Assembly: GCA_910585735.1 (NCBI GenBank)
Contig: CAJUEU010000025.1
Coordinates: 1-27,542 of the forward strand
Reading direction: 5' to 3'
DNA: 27,542 bases
Origin: an uncultured Oscillospiraceae bacterium
GTDB lineage: Bacteria; Bacillota; Clostridia; Oscillospirales; Oscillospiraceae
This document shows positions 21,157 through 27,542 of this stretch, in pieces. The notes under the pieces were generated by a model, which ran no database searches, was not told the DNA's origin, and worked only from the letters and a program-made list of their open reading frames with translations. The translations under genes were made by a program, and so were the position numbers. Position 1 is the stretch's first letter; each line of letters starts with the position of its first letter.

Positions 21157-21281
21157 GCTGAACTTCTGAAACGAAACCACTTCCCGGTCCATGGACACCA
21201 TGGGCCAGGGTCTTCGTGACGGAAGATCGGCTTACGAGCAGAGGGCAGGACCATCCTGTCCCCTGGGCTTTTCGTCACGCC
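21157..21281 (+). promoter_or_regulatory. Antiterminator region of the ABC-F leader
   Basis: CGTGACG (21215-21221) can pair with CGTCACG (21273-21279). GACGG (21218-21222) plus ATCGG (21226-21230) can instead pair with CCGGT and CCGTC (21280-21289), the left arm of the terminator. The two foldings share bases 21218-21221 and exclude each other. A CCATGG-ACA-CCATGG hairpin (21189-21203) and a CAGGA-CCA-TCCTG hairpin near 21246-21258 also occur. Confidence 0.6.
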
Positions 21282-21313
21282 GGTCCGTCCCCGCCACGGG
21301 GACGGACCTTTTT
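21282..21313 (+). terminator. Leader terminator (attenuator) before the ABC-F gene
   Basis: A perfect 12-bp stem GGTCCGTCCCCG / CGGGGACGGACC with a CCA loop is followed by five T. It lies between the promoter and the gene, 72 bp before the start codon, so it must be read through for expression. Confidence 0.85.
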
Positions 21314-21385
21314 GCGTTAGGGCAGCACCCATCGGCCACCTTTGCCGAGTTGGGCAGAGCCGCCCGTTATGAAAGGATGATGCCT

Positions 21386-22936
21386 ATGCTGCAAGTAAAG
21401 AATCTCACCCTCACACACCGGAAAGACCTGACCATCCTCATTGAAAACCTCTCCTTCACCCTGAACCCCGGCGACCGGGCCGCCCTCATCGGGGAGGAGG
21501 GTAACGGCAAGTCCACCCTGCTGAAGCTCCTCTATGACCCGGCGCTGGTGGAGGATTATATCGACCACACCGGGGAGATCATCGGCGGAAACTGCCGGAA
21601 GGGCTATCTGGCCCAGGAGCTGCCCTCTGAGGACCTGGCGCGCACCGTGTGGGAATTCTGCCAGGCCCGCCCGGCCTTTCAGGAGGCCGACCCCCGGGAG
21701 CTGGACCGGGCTGCCCGGCAGGTGGGGCTGGACGCCGCCCTCTTCTGGGACGACCGGAAGCTCTCCACCCTGTCGGGGGGCGAGCGGGTGAAGCTCCGGC
21801 TGGGGCTCCTCCTGTTGGAGGAGCCGGAGGTGCTCCTTCTGGACGAGCCCTCCAACGACCTGGACCTTCAGACAGTGGAATGGCTGGAGGGGTTCCTTCT
21901 GGCCCGGAAGGTCCCGGTGCTCTATATCTCCCACGACGAGGGGCTGCTGGAGAAAACCGCCAATCTCATCATCCACCTGGAGCGGCTCTACCGCCGCACC
22001 ACACCCCGGTGCACCGTGGAGCGCACAAGCTACCGGGACTACGTGGACCGCCGGGGGGCGGCCTTCGCCCACCAGGAACAGCAGGCCAAAAAGGAGCGGG
22101 CGGAGTACAGCGCCAAAATGGAGCGGTTCCGCCAGATCCGGGACAAGGTGGACCACGCCCAGGCCCATGTGGCCAAATACAATTCCGCCGGGATCCCCAA
22201 CCCCTCCGAAGGGCGGCTGCTGAAAAAGAAGATGCACGCCGTCCTGTCCATGGGGCGGCGGTTCGAACGGGAGAAGGAGAACATGACCGCCCTCCCCGAG
22301 TGGGAGGAGGCCATTCTCACCGCCTTCGACCCGGAAAAGTCCTCCCTCCCGGCGGGCAAGACGGTCCTGCGGCTGGACCTGCCCACCCTCACCGCCGGGG
22401 AGCGGGTGCTGGCTCAAAATGCCCGGCTCTGGGTCACGGGGCCCGAGCACGTGGGCATCATCGGGGCCAACGGGGTGGGAAAATCCACCCTGCTGAAGCT
22501 CGTGGCCGGGGAGCTCCTCCCCCGGACCGACATCCGGGCGGCCTACATGGCCCAGGACTACGGCGACCAGCTTCTGGGAGGGCAGACACCCGTTGACATC
22601 CTGGCCCCCTCGGGCCATAAGGACGACATCACCCGCGCCCGGAACCTGCTGGGGAGCATGAAGTACAAGACCGAGGAGATGGAGCACCCCGCCTCTGACC
22701 TCTCCGGGGGCCAGCGGGCCAAGCTCCTGTTCCTCGCCATGGTGCTCCGGGGAGCCAACGTGCTCCTTTTAGACGAGCCCACCCGGAACTTCTCCCCTCT
22801 CTCCGCCCCGGTGATCCGAGAGGTGCTGGCCCAGTTCCCCGGCTGTATCATCAGCGTATCCCACGACCGAAAATATCTGGAGGAGGTCTGTACCCGGGTG
22901 CTGGAGCTCACCCCGGACGGCCTGCGGGAAGCCTGA
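21386..22936 (+). CDS. ABC-F family ATPase (ribosome-associated, possible antibiotic resistance)
   Basis: A 516-residue protein with two ABC cassettes and no membrane segments, the ABC-F plan; members act on the ribosome and some protect it from antibiotics. Cassette 1: Walker A GEEGNGKST (36-44), LSGGE (129-133), Walker B LLLDEPSNDLD, SHDE. Cassette 2: Walker A GANGVGKST (360-368), LSGGQ (439-443), then DEPTRNFSPLS in place of the usual DEPTNHLD, and SHDR. The basic linker (about 210-300, KKERAEYSAKMERFRQIRDKV) includes the P-site interaction region. The ATG at 21386 has AAAGGA 8 nt upstream. Expression seems controlled by the leader attenuator, which argues for an inducible resistance-type factor. 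A decayed relative lies at 25862-26087. Confidence 0.9.
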   Translation: MLQVKNLTLTHRKDLTILIENLSFTLNPGDRAALIGEEGNGKSTLLKLLYDPALVEDYIDHTGEIIGGNCRKGYLAQELPSEDLARTVWEFCQARPAFQEADPRELDRAARQVGLDAALFWDDRKLSTLSGGERVKLRLGLLLLEEPEVLLLDEPSNDLDLQTVEWLEGFLLARKVPVLYISHDEGLLEKTANLIIHLERLYRRTTPRCTVERTSYRDYVDRRGAAFAHQEQQAKKERAEYSAKMERFRQIRDKVDHAQAHVAKYNSAGIPNPSEGRLLKKKMHAVLSMGRRFEREKENMTALPEWEEAILTAFDPEKSSLPAGKTVLRLDLPTLTAGERVLAQNARLWVTGPEHVGIIGANGVGKSTLLKLVAGELLPRTDIRAAYMAQDYGDQLLGGQTPVDILAPSGHKDDITRARNLLGSMKYKTEEMEHPASDLSGGQRAKLLFLAMVLRGANVLLLDEPTRNFSPLSAPVIREVLAQFPGCIISVSHDRKYLEEVCTRVLELTPDGLREA

Positions 22937-22953
22937 GCCTCCCCCGAAAGGCA

Positions 22954-22989
22954 AAAGAACGCTCCGCCCACGCGGGCGGAGCGTTCTTT
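22954..22989. terminator. Bidirectional terminator between ABC-F and WG-repeat genes
   Basis: A perfect 16-bp stem (22954-22969 and 22974-22989), arms AAAGAACGCTCCGCCC and complement, loop ACGC. It begins 17 bp past the ABC-F stop and 10 bp before the convergent gene's stop. Confidence 0.85.
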
Positions 22990-22999
22990 CTATTCCCGT

Positions 23000-24685
23000 T
23001 CAATCCTGGGCAGAGTGAACCAGCCAGCGAAAGACCACGTTCCCCTCCCGGTCGGTGAGGGTGGTACAGTCCTCTTCAGACGTGCAGATCAGACCGCCCT
23101 GAAGGACCCCATTACGGGCTTTCTTCATCAAGAGCTCTCCGTTCAAGTCATAGAGGTCATTCCAGGTGGTCTCTCCCTCATAGGCATAAGCACTGATATA
23201 GCCTTCTCCCGTTATGGCGTCCATACATAAAGCCCCGTAGCTGTAGCCCTCCAGACGGACGACCTGGTTTCCCTCCAGGTCAGTAACTGTAAGAACGGCC
23301 GCGTTGTCCTGCCAGGAGCCATTCTCGAAGAACGCCCGGTTCCCCCTGACGTTGCTCAGGCTGCCATATTCGCCGGGGAAGAAGCGGACCTCGTCCCCCC
23401 GGGCCAAAACGCTGTTGGCGGACGTTTTCCCGCAAACCCAGCCATCCGGCAGGAAGGAATGGGAATCAACACCCGCCAGAGGATTTTCCACCGCAGTCAT
23501 ATTTAGGTCCAATATCCCCTGGATCCGGGAAAAATTTTCTGTCACATACCAGTATTCTCCATGGAGCGTGGGCATCTCCATGTATCCGTTTTCAGCCACA
23601 TAGTTGTCTGTGACCCGCTTCCCCGAGGTGTCGATGAACCAGACGCCGGACCTGTCGCTCACCGGGGCCACCCCATTCACGAACGCGTTGGCCTGAGAAT
23701 AGACCGGCTCGATGGCCCACGCTCCTGTAAGCGCGTCCACATAGCCGTAACGGTAGGGCACGGAAGGGTCTTCGGCCCGGCGGCTCAGAGCGGAGACCAG
23801 TCCGTCCCCATACGCCTCTACGCTCCAAACGTCCCCAGGCAGTGGATGAGCATTTCCCTGCGGATCAAACAGCAGCGGGATCGGTGTGTATTCCCACTCC
23901 TCGGAGTCCTTCCAATAGTATAGATTCACCGCCGTCCAGCCGGTTTCGCTGTCCACACGAAAGCTGTTGATCTCATAATCGGTCCCCTTACCGTTGGCTT
24001 CCAGGTCCAACGTCCGCAGAGCCTCCCCTGTCTCCGTGTCCAGAAAAACCAACGATTTCTTGTCCTTCGTCAGCATAGGGATCCCTTGGGCAAAGGAAAA
24101 ATTCATGTACGCTTCCCAGTCATACCGATAGTGGAACCCGGTACACCAGCTGCCATCCCCGGCGCAAAGGGCATACCGCTCCTCAGGCTGGCCCTCCCCG
24201 TCATAAAAAACTTTTCCCAAAAGCATCACATTGGTCCGGCCAACCACATTTCCCCCGTCATATTCCTCCAGGTAAAAGGCGCTGGTAAACACCGGGTCCA
24301 CCACCACCTCCCCCTCCAGCGTCACAAGGCCGTAGAGGTCAAAGGTCTCATAATCACCCTGTCCGTAGCTCCATTCACTCACGCCCACCAGCTTCCCTCC
24401 GGCAAAGGGGAGCAGAGGCCCGTAATCCTCCCTGGGGACCAGCATATCGGTAAAGCTCTCATACCGGCGGGTATAGACAGCGGCTCTCGGCTCATAGGGC
24501 TCCAGCTTGGACCAGTCGGTGTACACCGAGGGCCCCGAGGGGGTCGGCTCAGGGGTAGAGGTAGGCTCCGCCGTTTTGGCCGGAGACGGCTCGGAGGTGG
24601 GGGTGGGTGTTCCCTCATCCGCCGGGTCCCCGCAGGCTGAAAGGAGCAGGGTCAGAGCCAGAACAGCCAGAAGTATTTTCTTCAT
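23000..24685 (-). CDS. WG-repeat lipoprotein
   Basis: A 561-residue surface lipoprotein. Signal MKKILLAVLALTLLLSAC has its lipobox Cys at 18, followed by a Thr/Pro/Glu-rich linker to about residue 50. The body contains several degenerate WG-type repeats: YGLVTLEGEVVVDPVF, YGYVDALTGAWAIEPVYSQANAFVNGVAPV and GVWFIDTSGKRVTD, each a strand-turn-strand unit ending in a buried hydrophobic stretch. Such repeats build a propeller-like fold; the ligand is unknown. The ATG at 24685 has AAGGAAG upstream. It follows the PstS-like lipoprotein gene after 72 bp, with a 15-bp hairpin between, and is probably cotranscribed with it. Part of the body (residues 180-270) shows no clear repeat. Confidence 0.83.
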   Translation of the reverse strand: MKKILLAVLALTLLLSACGDPADEGTPTPTSEPSPAKTAEPTSTPEPTPSGPSVYTDWSKLEPYEPRAAVYTRRYESFTDMLVPREDYGPLLPFAGGKLVGVSEWSYGQGDYETFDLYGLVTLEGEVVVDPVFTSAFYLEEYDGGNVVGRTNVMLLGKVFYDGEGQPEERYALCAGDGSWCTGFHYRYDWEAYMNFSFAQGIPMLTKDKKSLVFLDTETGEALRTLDLEANGKGTDYEINSFRVDSETGWTAVNLYYWKDSEEWEYTPIPLLFDPQGNAHPLPGDVWSVEAYGDGLVSALSRRAEDPSVPYRYGYVDALTGAWAIEPVYSQANAFVNGVAPVSDRSGVWFIDTSGKRVTDNYVAENGYMEMPTLHGEYWYVTENFSRIQGILDLNMTAVENPLAGVDSHSFLPDGWVCGKTSANSVLARGDEVRFFPGEYGSLSNVRGNRAFFENGSWQDNAAVLTVTDLEGNQVVRLEGYSYGALCMDAITGEGYISAYAYEGETTWNDLYDLNGELLMKKARNGVLQGGLICTSEEDCTTLTDREGNVVFRWLVHSAQD

Positions 24686-24717
24686 GAGGTCACTTCCTTC
24701 CAGGTACAGTAACAATT

Positions 24718-24750
24718 GGGAAGACAGAGGGACCATCCCTCTGTCTTCCC
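24718..24750. repeat. Perfect 15-bp hairpin between the PstS-like and WG-repeat genes
   Basis: GGGAAGACAGAGGGA (24718-24732) and its complement (24736-24750) flank CCA. On the - strand the stem is followed by AATTGTT, not a T run, so it is a weak terminator at best. It may lower or stabilise downstream expression. Confidence 0.65.
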
Positions 24751-24757
24751 CAAGCCA

Positions 24758-25714
24758 TTAAGCAGACGGCTCTAAAATAGATACATACCCCTCGTGGTGG
24801 ACCAGGTCCTGGCCCTCCTGGGAGAGGAGCCAATCAAAGAGGATGGCGGTGGGACTGCCCTCAGGGGTTGTCTCGTCCATCACGGCGTAGTAATAGGTAC
24901 GAATGGGGTATTCCCCGGAACGGATGGTGTCGTCATTGGGCTCCACCCCGTCGATCTTCAGCAGCTTGAGTCCGTCGGCCATGCCCATGTCATCGGCGTA
25001 ATAGTAGACCGTGTAGCCCATGGCGTCGGGGCGGTCGTCCCAGCCCCGGACCGCCTCGATAATGCCGATCATATCCCCTACCACATAGTCCGCATTGGCG
25101 GGCTCCATCATGGGAAGGTCCTTCATGACCTCCTTGTCCATAATGGCCTGACTGCCACCCCCCTTGGGCCGCTGGTAGGCTTGGATGGGGGAATCCGAAC
25201 CGCCGACTTCCTTCCAGTTGTTGATCTCCCCGGAATAGATCTTCCGCACCTGCTCCAGGGTCAGGCTGTCCACCGGGTTATCCTCGTTGACGAAGAATAC
25301 CAGGGCCTCGGCGGCCACAGGCTCCATCCGCCAGGTCTGGCCGTGGCTGTCCCGGTACTGGTAGGAATCCTCTCCCCCCTCAGCCACAATAAGCAGGTCG
25401 GCCTGACCGTCCACCAGGTTGTAATAGGCCCGGGAGGTCTTGTTGAAGGAGATGAGGTCACTGGCCTCCTCCCGGCTCTCCCCCAGCAGCACCGCCGCCA
25501 CCGCCTGCCCCAGAGGCACCGTGGCGGTGGAGCCGTCCAAACGGGGAAAATTCTCCCGGGTGAAGCGGAACAGCTCAGGGGTCGGAGTGGGCTCCGAGAC
25601 CGGCGTGACCGTAGCCTCCGGGGTAGGGGTATTCCCGGCCGCCGGTCCTCCGCAAGCAGACAAAAGCAGGGTCAGGGTCAGGATCGGAAGAATATACTTT
25701 CTCCGTTTCATCAT
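24758..25714 (-). CDS. PstS-like substrate-binding lipoprotein
   Basis: A 318-residue lipoprotein with lipobox Cys21 (LLLSACGG) and a Pro/Thr linker to about residue 47. The body is a PBP-like domain related to phosphate-binding PstS: FPRLDGSTATVPLGQAVAAVL near the start matches the 'DGSTS' anion-binding loop (here DGSTAT). Further matches are VFFVNEDNPVDSLTLEQVRKIYSGEINNWKEVGG, a stretch diagnostic of PstS-type proteins, and PKGGGSQAIMDKEVM. No permease or PstABC genes are nearby, so it may sense rather than import an oxyanion. The ATG at 25714 has AAAGGAG 6 nt upstream. The WG-repeat lipoprotein gene follows. The final residues VSILEPSA are unremarkable. Confidence 0.87.
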   Translation of the reverse strand: MMKRRKYILPILTLTLLLSACGGPAAGNTPTPEATVTPVSEPTPTPELFRFTRENFPRLDGSTATVPLGQAVAAVLLGESREEASDLISFNKTSRAYYNLVDGQADLLIVAEGGEDSYQYRDSHGQTWRMEPVAAEALVFFVNEDNPVDSLTLEQVRKIYSGEINNWKEVGGSDSPIQAYQRPKGGGSQAIMDKEVMKDLPMMEPANADYVVGDMIGIIEAVRGWDDRPDAMGYTVYYYADDMGMADGLKLLKIDGVEPNDDTIRSGEYPIRTYYYAVMDETTPEGSPTAILFDWLLSQEGQDLVHHEGYVSILEPSA

Positions 25715-25787
25715 AGTTCGCTCCTTTTTATCCTTCTGTCGATTAAGGTCCTTCAAATGGGAAACACATGCGGCTTGTCTTCGTTCT

Positions 25788-25817
25788 ATTATACTCCCCC
25801 TATCCCAGGGGAATCAA
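25788..25817 (-). promoter_or_regulatory. Promoter of the PstS-like / WG-repeat unit
   Basis: On the - strand TTGATT (25812-25817), 18 bp, TATAAT (25788-25793). The spacer contains CCCCT-N5-AGGGG, a short dyad that could bind a regulator. The predicted leader is about 68 nt. Confidence 0.7.
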
Positions 25818-25861
25818 GGCGAATTCGATTACAAAGTATTACAGGTTGGTGACAATTTCCT

Positions 25862-26087
25862 GCTCTGGTAGAGGATTATATTGACTACACCGGGGAGATC
25901 GTGGGTGGGAACTGCCGGAAAGGCTATCTGGCCCCGGAACTTCTCCCCTCTCTCCGCCCCGGTGATCCGGGAGGTGCTGGCCCAGTTCCCCGGCTGCGTC
26001 ATCAGCGTCTCCCATGACCGACGCTATCTGGAGAAGGTCTGTGACCGGGTGCTGGAGCTGACCGCCGAGGGCCTGCATGAGGTGTGA
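25862..26087 (+). pseudogene. Deletion remnant of an ABC-F gene
   Basis: The first 74 bp encode ALVEDYIDYTGEIVGG and NCRKGYLA, matching residues ~53-76 of the ABC-F protein at 21386-22936. After CTGGCCC the sequence jumps to CGGAACTTC and continues as RNFSPLSAPVIREVLAQFPG to the C-terminus (VLELTAEGLHEV). Relative to the intact gene 1,169 bp are missing; the junction shares CCC with both sides, and the two halves are in different frames. No start codon, promoter or Walker motifs remain. It still has its own terminator at 26101-26141. It is therefore a relic of a second, related ABC-F gene. Confidence 0.9.
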
Positions 26088-26100
26088 GGCCCCATATATG

Positions 26101-26141
26101 AAAAGATCTCCGTTCTCCTGTTGGGAGAACGGAGATCTTTT
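26101..26141. terminator. Bidirectional terminator between ABC-F remnant and RNHCP gene
   Basis: A perfect 18-bp stem (26101-26118 and 26124-26141), left arm AAAAGATCTCCGTTCTCC, loop of 5 nt. A and T runs at the ends give a T tract in each direction. It lies 16 bp before the RNHCP stop. Confidence 0.85.
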
Positions 26142-26157
26142 GACTTACAGCAATTTC

Positions 26158-26586
26158 TCAAACAGAAAACGTCCCGGCGCCGCCCATCAAATCGGTCATC
26201 TCCCGGATACGTTCCAGGGGAAAGGGCGGCTCGCAAAGGGGCTTCATGGCAATGCTCATAAGCTTCATCGGGTTGTCGTCGGCGGCTACCCGGTTGGAGG
26301 ACAGGCCCCCGCACCGGCGGCACCGATGGACGATGGCCCACTCTCCTCCCTTCCGAACCCAGACCGCCACCGGCTCCATCACGCCGCCGCAGTCGCTCTC
26401 CCGGTCTCCGGGCTCAATGTCCACGTGGAGGCTGGAGAGGCAGTTGGGGCAGTGGTTCCGATGGGCGCTTCCGGCACCGGCAGGCACCACCAGCCGGGAG
26501 CAGACCTTGCAGGTAAAGCTGTCATTGCAGGGATGTGCCTTATAATACCCTTTTTCGTACTGTTTGCGTTTATTTTCGCGATTCAT
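26158..26586 (-). CDS. RNHCP-domain zinc-ribbon protein
   Basis: A 142-residue protein of the RNHCP family, named for the motif HRNHCPNC (here residues 42-49). It has cysteine pairs C26-x2-C29, C46-x2-C49 and C89-x2-C92, plus C66, suited to bind zinc. The stretches SSLHVDIEPGDR, GGEWAIVHRC and LSSNRVAADDNP are all conserved in the family. A basic N-terminus (MNRENKRKQYEKG) suggests nucleic-acid contact; the function is not established. I take the ATG at 26586; GGAGG lies 11 nt upstream, and a TTG at 26604 would overlap that site. It has its own promoter and a ~180-nt leader. Confidence 0.88.
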   Translation of the reverse strand: MNRENKRKQYEKGYYKAHPCNDSFTCKVCSRLVVPAGAGSAHRNHCPNCLSSLHVDIEPGDRESDCGGVMEPVAVWVRKGGEWAIVHRCRRCGGLSSNRVAADDNPMKLMSIAMKPLCEPPFPLERIREMTDLMGGAGTFSV

Positions 26587-26664
26587 GTAAATGTTATCCT
26601 CCAAGAAAAGATGATCGTGAGCCTTTTCGGGAGGAACAGCGGACTTGTGTCGCCGGCCTCCCGG

Positions 26665-26703
26665 TCAGATCACAACCACCGAATCACGTATCCTCAACTT
26701 CAT
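26665..26703 (-). CDS. Possible 12-codon leader ORF upstream of the RNHCP gene
   Basis: ATG at 26703 opens MKLRIRDSVVVI and stops at TGA 26665-26667. AAAAGGAG lies upstream, but 12 nt away, which is longer than ideal. It is in the same frame as the RNHCP gene, 78 bp before its start. It may be a regulatory uORF or chance. Confidence 0.25.
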   Translation of the reverse strand: MKLRIRDSVVVI

Positions 26704-26775
26704 AAAGTAATTTCACTCCTTTTCTGTTTCAAGTTGTTTGGTTTTCCGTTCGGCCCCTTCACCCCCTCCAAGGTC

Positions 26776-26804
26776 AGTATAGCACAGGAGCTATCTCAAA
26801 GCAA
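26776..26804 (-). promoter_or_regulatory. Promoter of the RNHCP gene
   Basis: On the - strand TTGCTT (26799-26804), 17 bp, TATACT (26776-26781), with TGC just upstream giving an extended -10. Transcription would start near 26769. Confidence 0.65.
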
Positions 26805-26851
26805 GATTTACCAAAAAATTGAATTTAATGTCATTTTTTGGTTTTTTCTCG

Positions 26852-26880
26852 TTGACAGGAAGGCTCCCGAAGCGTAAAAT
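26852..26880 (+). promoter_or_regulatory. Promoter of pyrG
   Basis: TTGACA (26852-26857), 17 bp, TAAAAT (26875-26880). The leader is only ~34 nt and contains no terminator hairpin. Confidence 0.8.
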
Positions 26881-26920
26881 AACTCCGTTATCAGTTTGGA
26901 GTCAGGAGGACGAAATTATT

Positions 26921-27542
26921 ATGTCAACCAAATACATCTTTGTTACCGGCGGGGTGGTCTCCGGCTTGGGCAAAGGCATCGCGGCAGCCTCTCTGGGCCG
27001 GCTTCTGAAGGCCCGGGGCTACAAGGTCACCATCCAGAAATTCGACCCCTATCTCAACGTGGACCCGGGCACCATGTCCCCCTACCAGCACGGGGAGGTC
27101 TTCGTCACCGAGGACGGGGCCGAGACCGACCTGGACCTGGGCCACTACGAGCGGTTCATCAACGAAAACCTCACCCTCCACTCCTCGGTGACCTCGGGCA
27201 AGATTTACTGGACCGTCCTCAACCGGGAGCGAAATGGGGATTATCTGGGGGGCACAGTGCAGGTCATCCCCCACATCACCGACGAGATCAAGCGCCGGGT
27301 CTACCTGGCTGGGGAGGAGACCGGGGCCGATGTGGTCATCACTGAGATCGGTGGCACGGTGGGCGACATCGAGTCTCAGCCCTTTCTGGAGGCCATTCGT
27401 CAGGCGGCGGCCGAGGTGGGCCGGGAGAACTGCATGTTCCTCCATGTGTCCCTCATTGTCTCCATCCCGGGCACCGGGGAGCTGAAAAGCAAGCCCACCC
27501 AGCACTCGGCCAAGGAGCTTTTATCCCTGGGCATCCAGCCCG
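26921..27542 (+). CDS. pyrG: CTP synthase, N-terminal part (runs off the window)
   Basis: The first 207 codons of CTP synthase, which makes CTP from UTP, ATP and glutamine. The synthase (ammonia ligase) domain is visible: KYIFVTGGVVSGLGKGI with the P-loop-like turn (residues 11-20), KFDPYLNVDPGTMSPYQHGEVFV, DGAETDLDLGHYERF, VQVIPHITDEIK, EIGGTVGDIESQPFLEAIRQ and GELKSKPTQHSAKELLSLGIQP. The family's usual 'LVPY-x(4)-GELK' is replaced by LIVSIPGTGELK. The glutaminase domain (about 250 more residues) lies beyond the window. AGGAGG with a 9-10 nt gap precedes the ATG. Confidence 0.96.
   Translation, partial: MSTKYIFVTGGVVSGLGKGIAAASLGRLLKARGYKVTIQKFDPYLNVDPGTMSPYQHGEVFVTEDGAETDLDLGHYERFINENLTLHSSVTSGKIYWTVLNRERNGDYLGGTVQVIPHITDEIKRRVYLAGEETGADVVITEIGGTVGDIESQPFLEAIRQAAAEVGRENCMFLHVSLIVSIPGTGELKSKPTQHSAKELLSLGIQP

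Noticed and set aside
21191..21385. N-terminal extension of the ABC-F protein by 65 residues
   Set aside because: The extension would be encoded by the attenuator hairpins, has no ribosome binding site, and the ABC-F fold starts at the 21386 ATG.
19639..22687. Long - strand frames opposite the DUF1846 and ABC-F genes
   Set aside because: No start sites, and the opposite strand encodes complete recognised proteins.
25881..26087. 68-codon ORF as a real small gene
   Set aside because: Its C-terminal 50 codons are the tail of an ABC-F protein and its first part is an out-of-frame reading of an internal ABC-F segment, so it is a pseudogene remnant.
26077..26877. 266-codon + strand frame near the end of the window
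   Set aside because: It is antisense to the RNHCP gene and runs through terminator and promoter DNA without domain features.

Overview
The window comes from a G+C-rich (about 60%) anaerobic Firmicute, most likely a gut member of the Oscillospiraceae (Flavonifractor / Pseudoflavonifractor / Lawsonibacter type). This rests on strong Shine-Dalgarno sites, sigma-A-like promoters, a YtrA-type GntR/ABC operon, a LytTR-DUF3021 pair, DUF4358 and DHHW proteins, many lipoproteins and Tat-exported FMN/FAD reductases. No RNA polymerase or rRNA gene is present to fix the genus. Nearly all genes have good ribosome binding sites, and I adjusted many starts to them.

Layout. 1-251: 3' end of an ABC-exporter membrane protein. 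558-1952 (-): asparaginyl-tRNA synthetase asnS. 2198-4818 (-): a four-gene operon of GntR/YtrA regulator, ABC ATPase and two membrane subunits, with a promoter and overlapping operator at 4850-4899. 4984-6857 (-): LytTR regulator, DUF3021 membrane protein and a lipase-like hydrolase, the last two overlapping by 4 nt. 7214-7444 (+): secG. 7654-14372: two tandem copies of a divergent module, each a Tat-signal lipoprotein reductase (covalent FMN domain plus FAD domain) facing a LysR regulator. The promoter layout is duplicated, and copy 2 carries a long hairpin-filled leader. 14516-18537 (+): two DUF4358 lipoproteins, an MBOAT O-acyltransferase and a DHHW protein, a probable surface-glycan O-acylation system. 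18819-21090 (+): a lipoprotein and a DUF1846 protein. 21087-22936 (+): an ABC-F ATPase gene behind a leader with a three-codon uORF and a terminator/antiterminator switch. 23000-25714 (-): a PstS-like binding lipoprotein and a WG-repeat lipoprotein. 25862-26087: a deletion remnant of a second ABC-F gene. 26158-26586 (-): RNHCP zinc-ribbon protein. 26921-end (+): 5' part of pyrG.

The intergenic DNA is unusually rich in short palindromic repeats. At least three families are visible. One has paired hairpins whose arms differ between copies but remain complementary (2061-2129, 7531-7585, 13221-13345). One is an inverted pair of 27-nt elements (6318-6395). One is a 121-bp element with 18-bp terminal inverted repeats and inner hairpins (6885-7005).

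The most interesting parts are the duplicated LysR/flavoprotein reductase modules, the ABC-F attenuator with its decayed paralogue 3 kb downstream, the DUF4358-MBOAT-DHHW cluster, and the palindromic repeat family.
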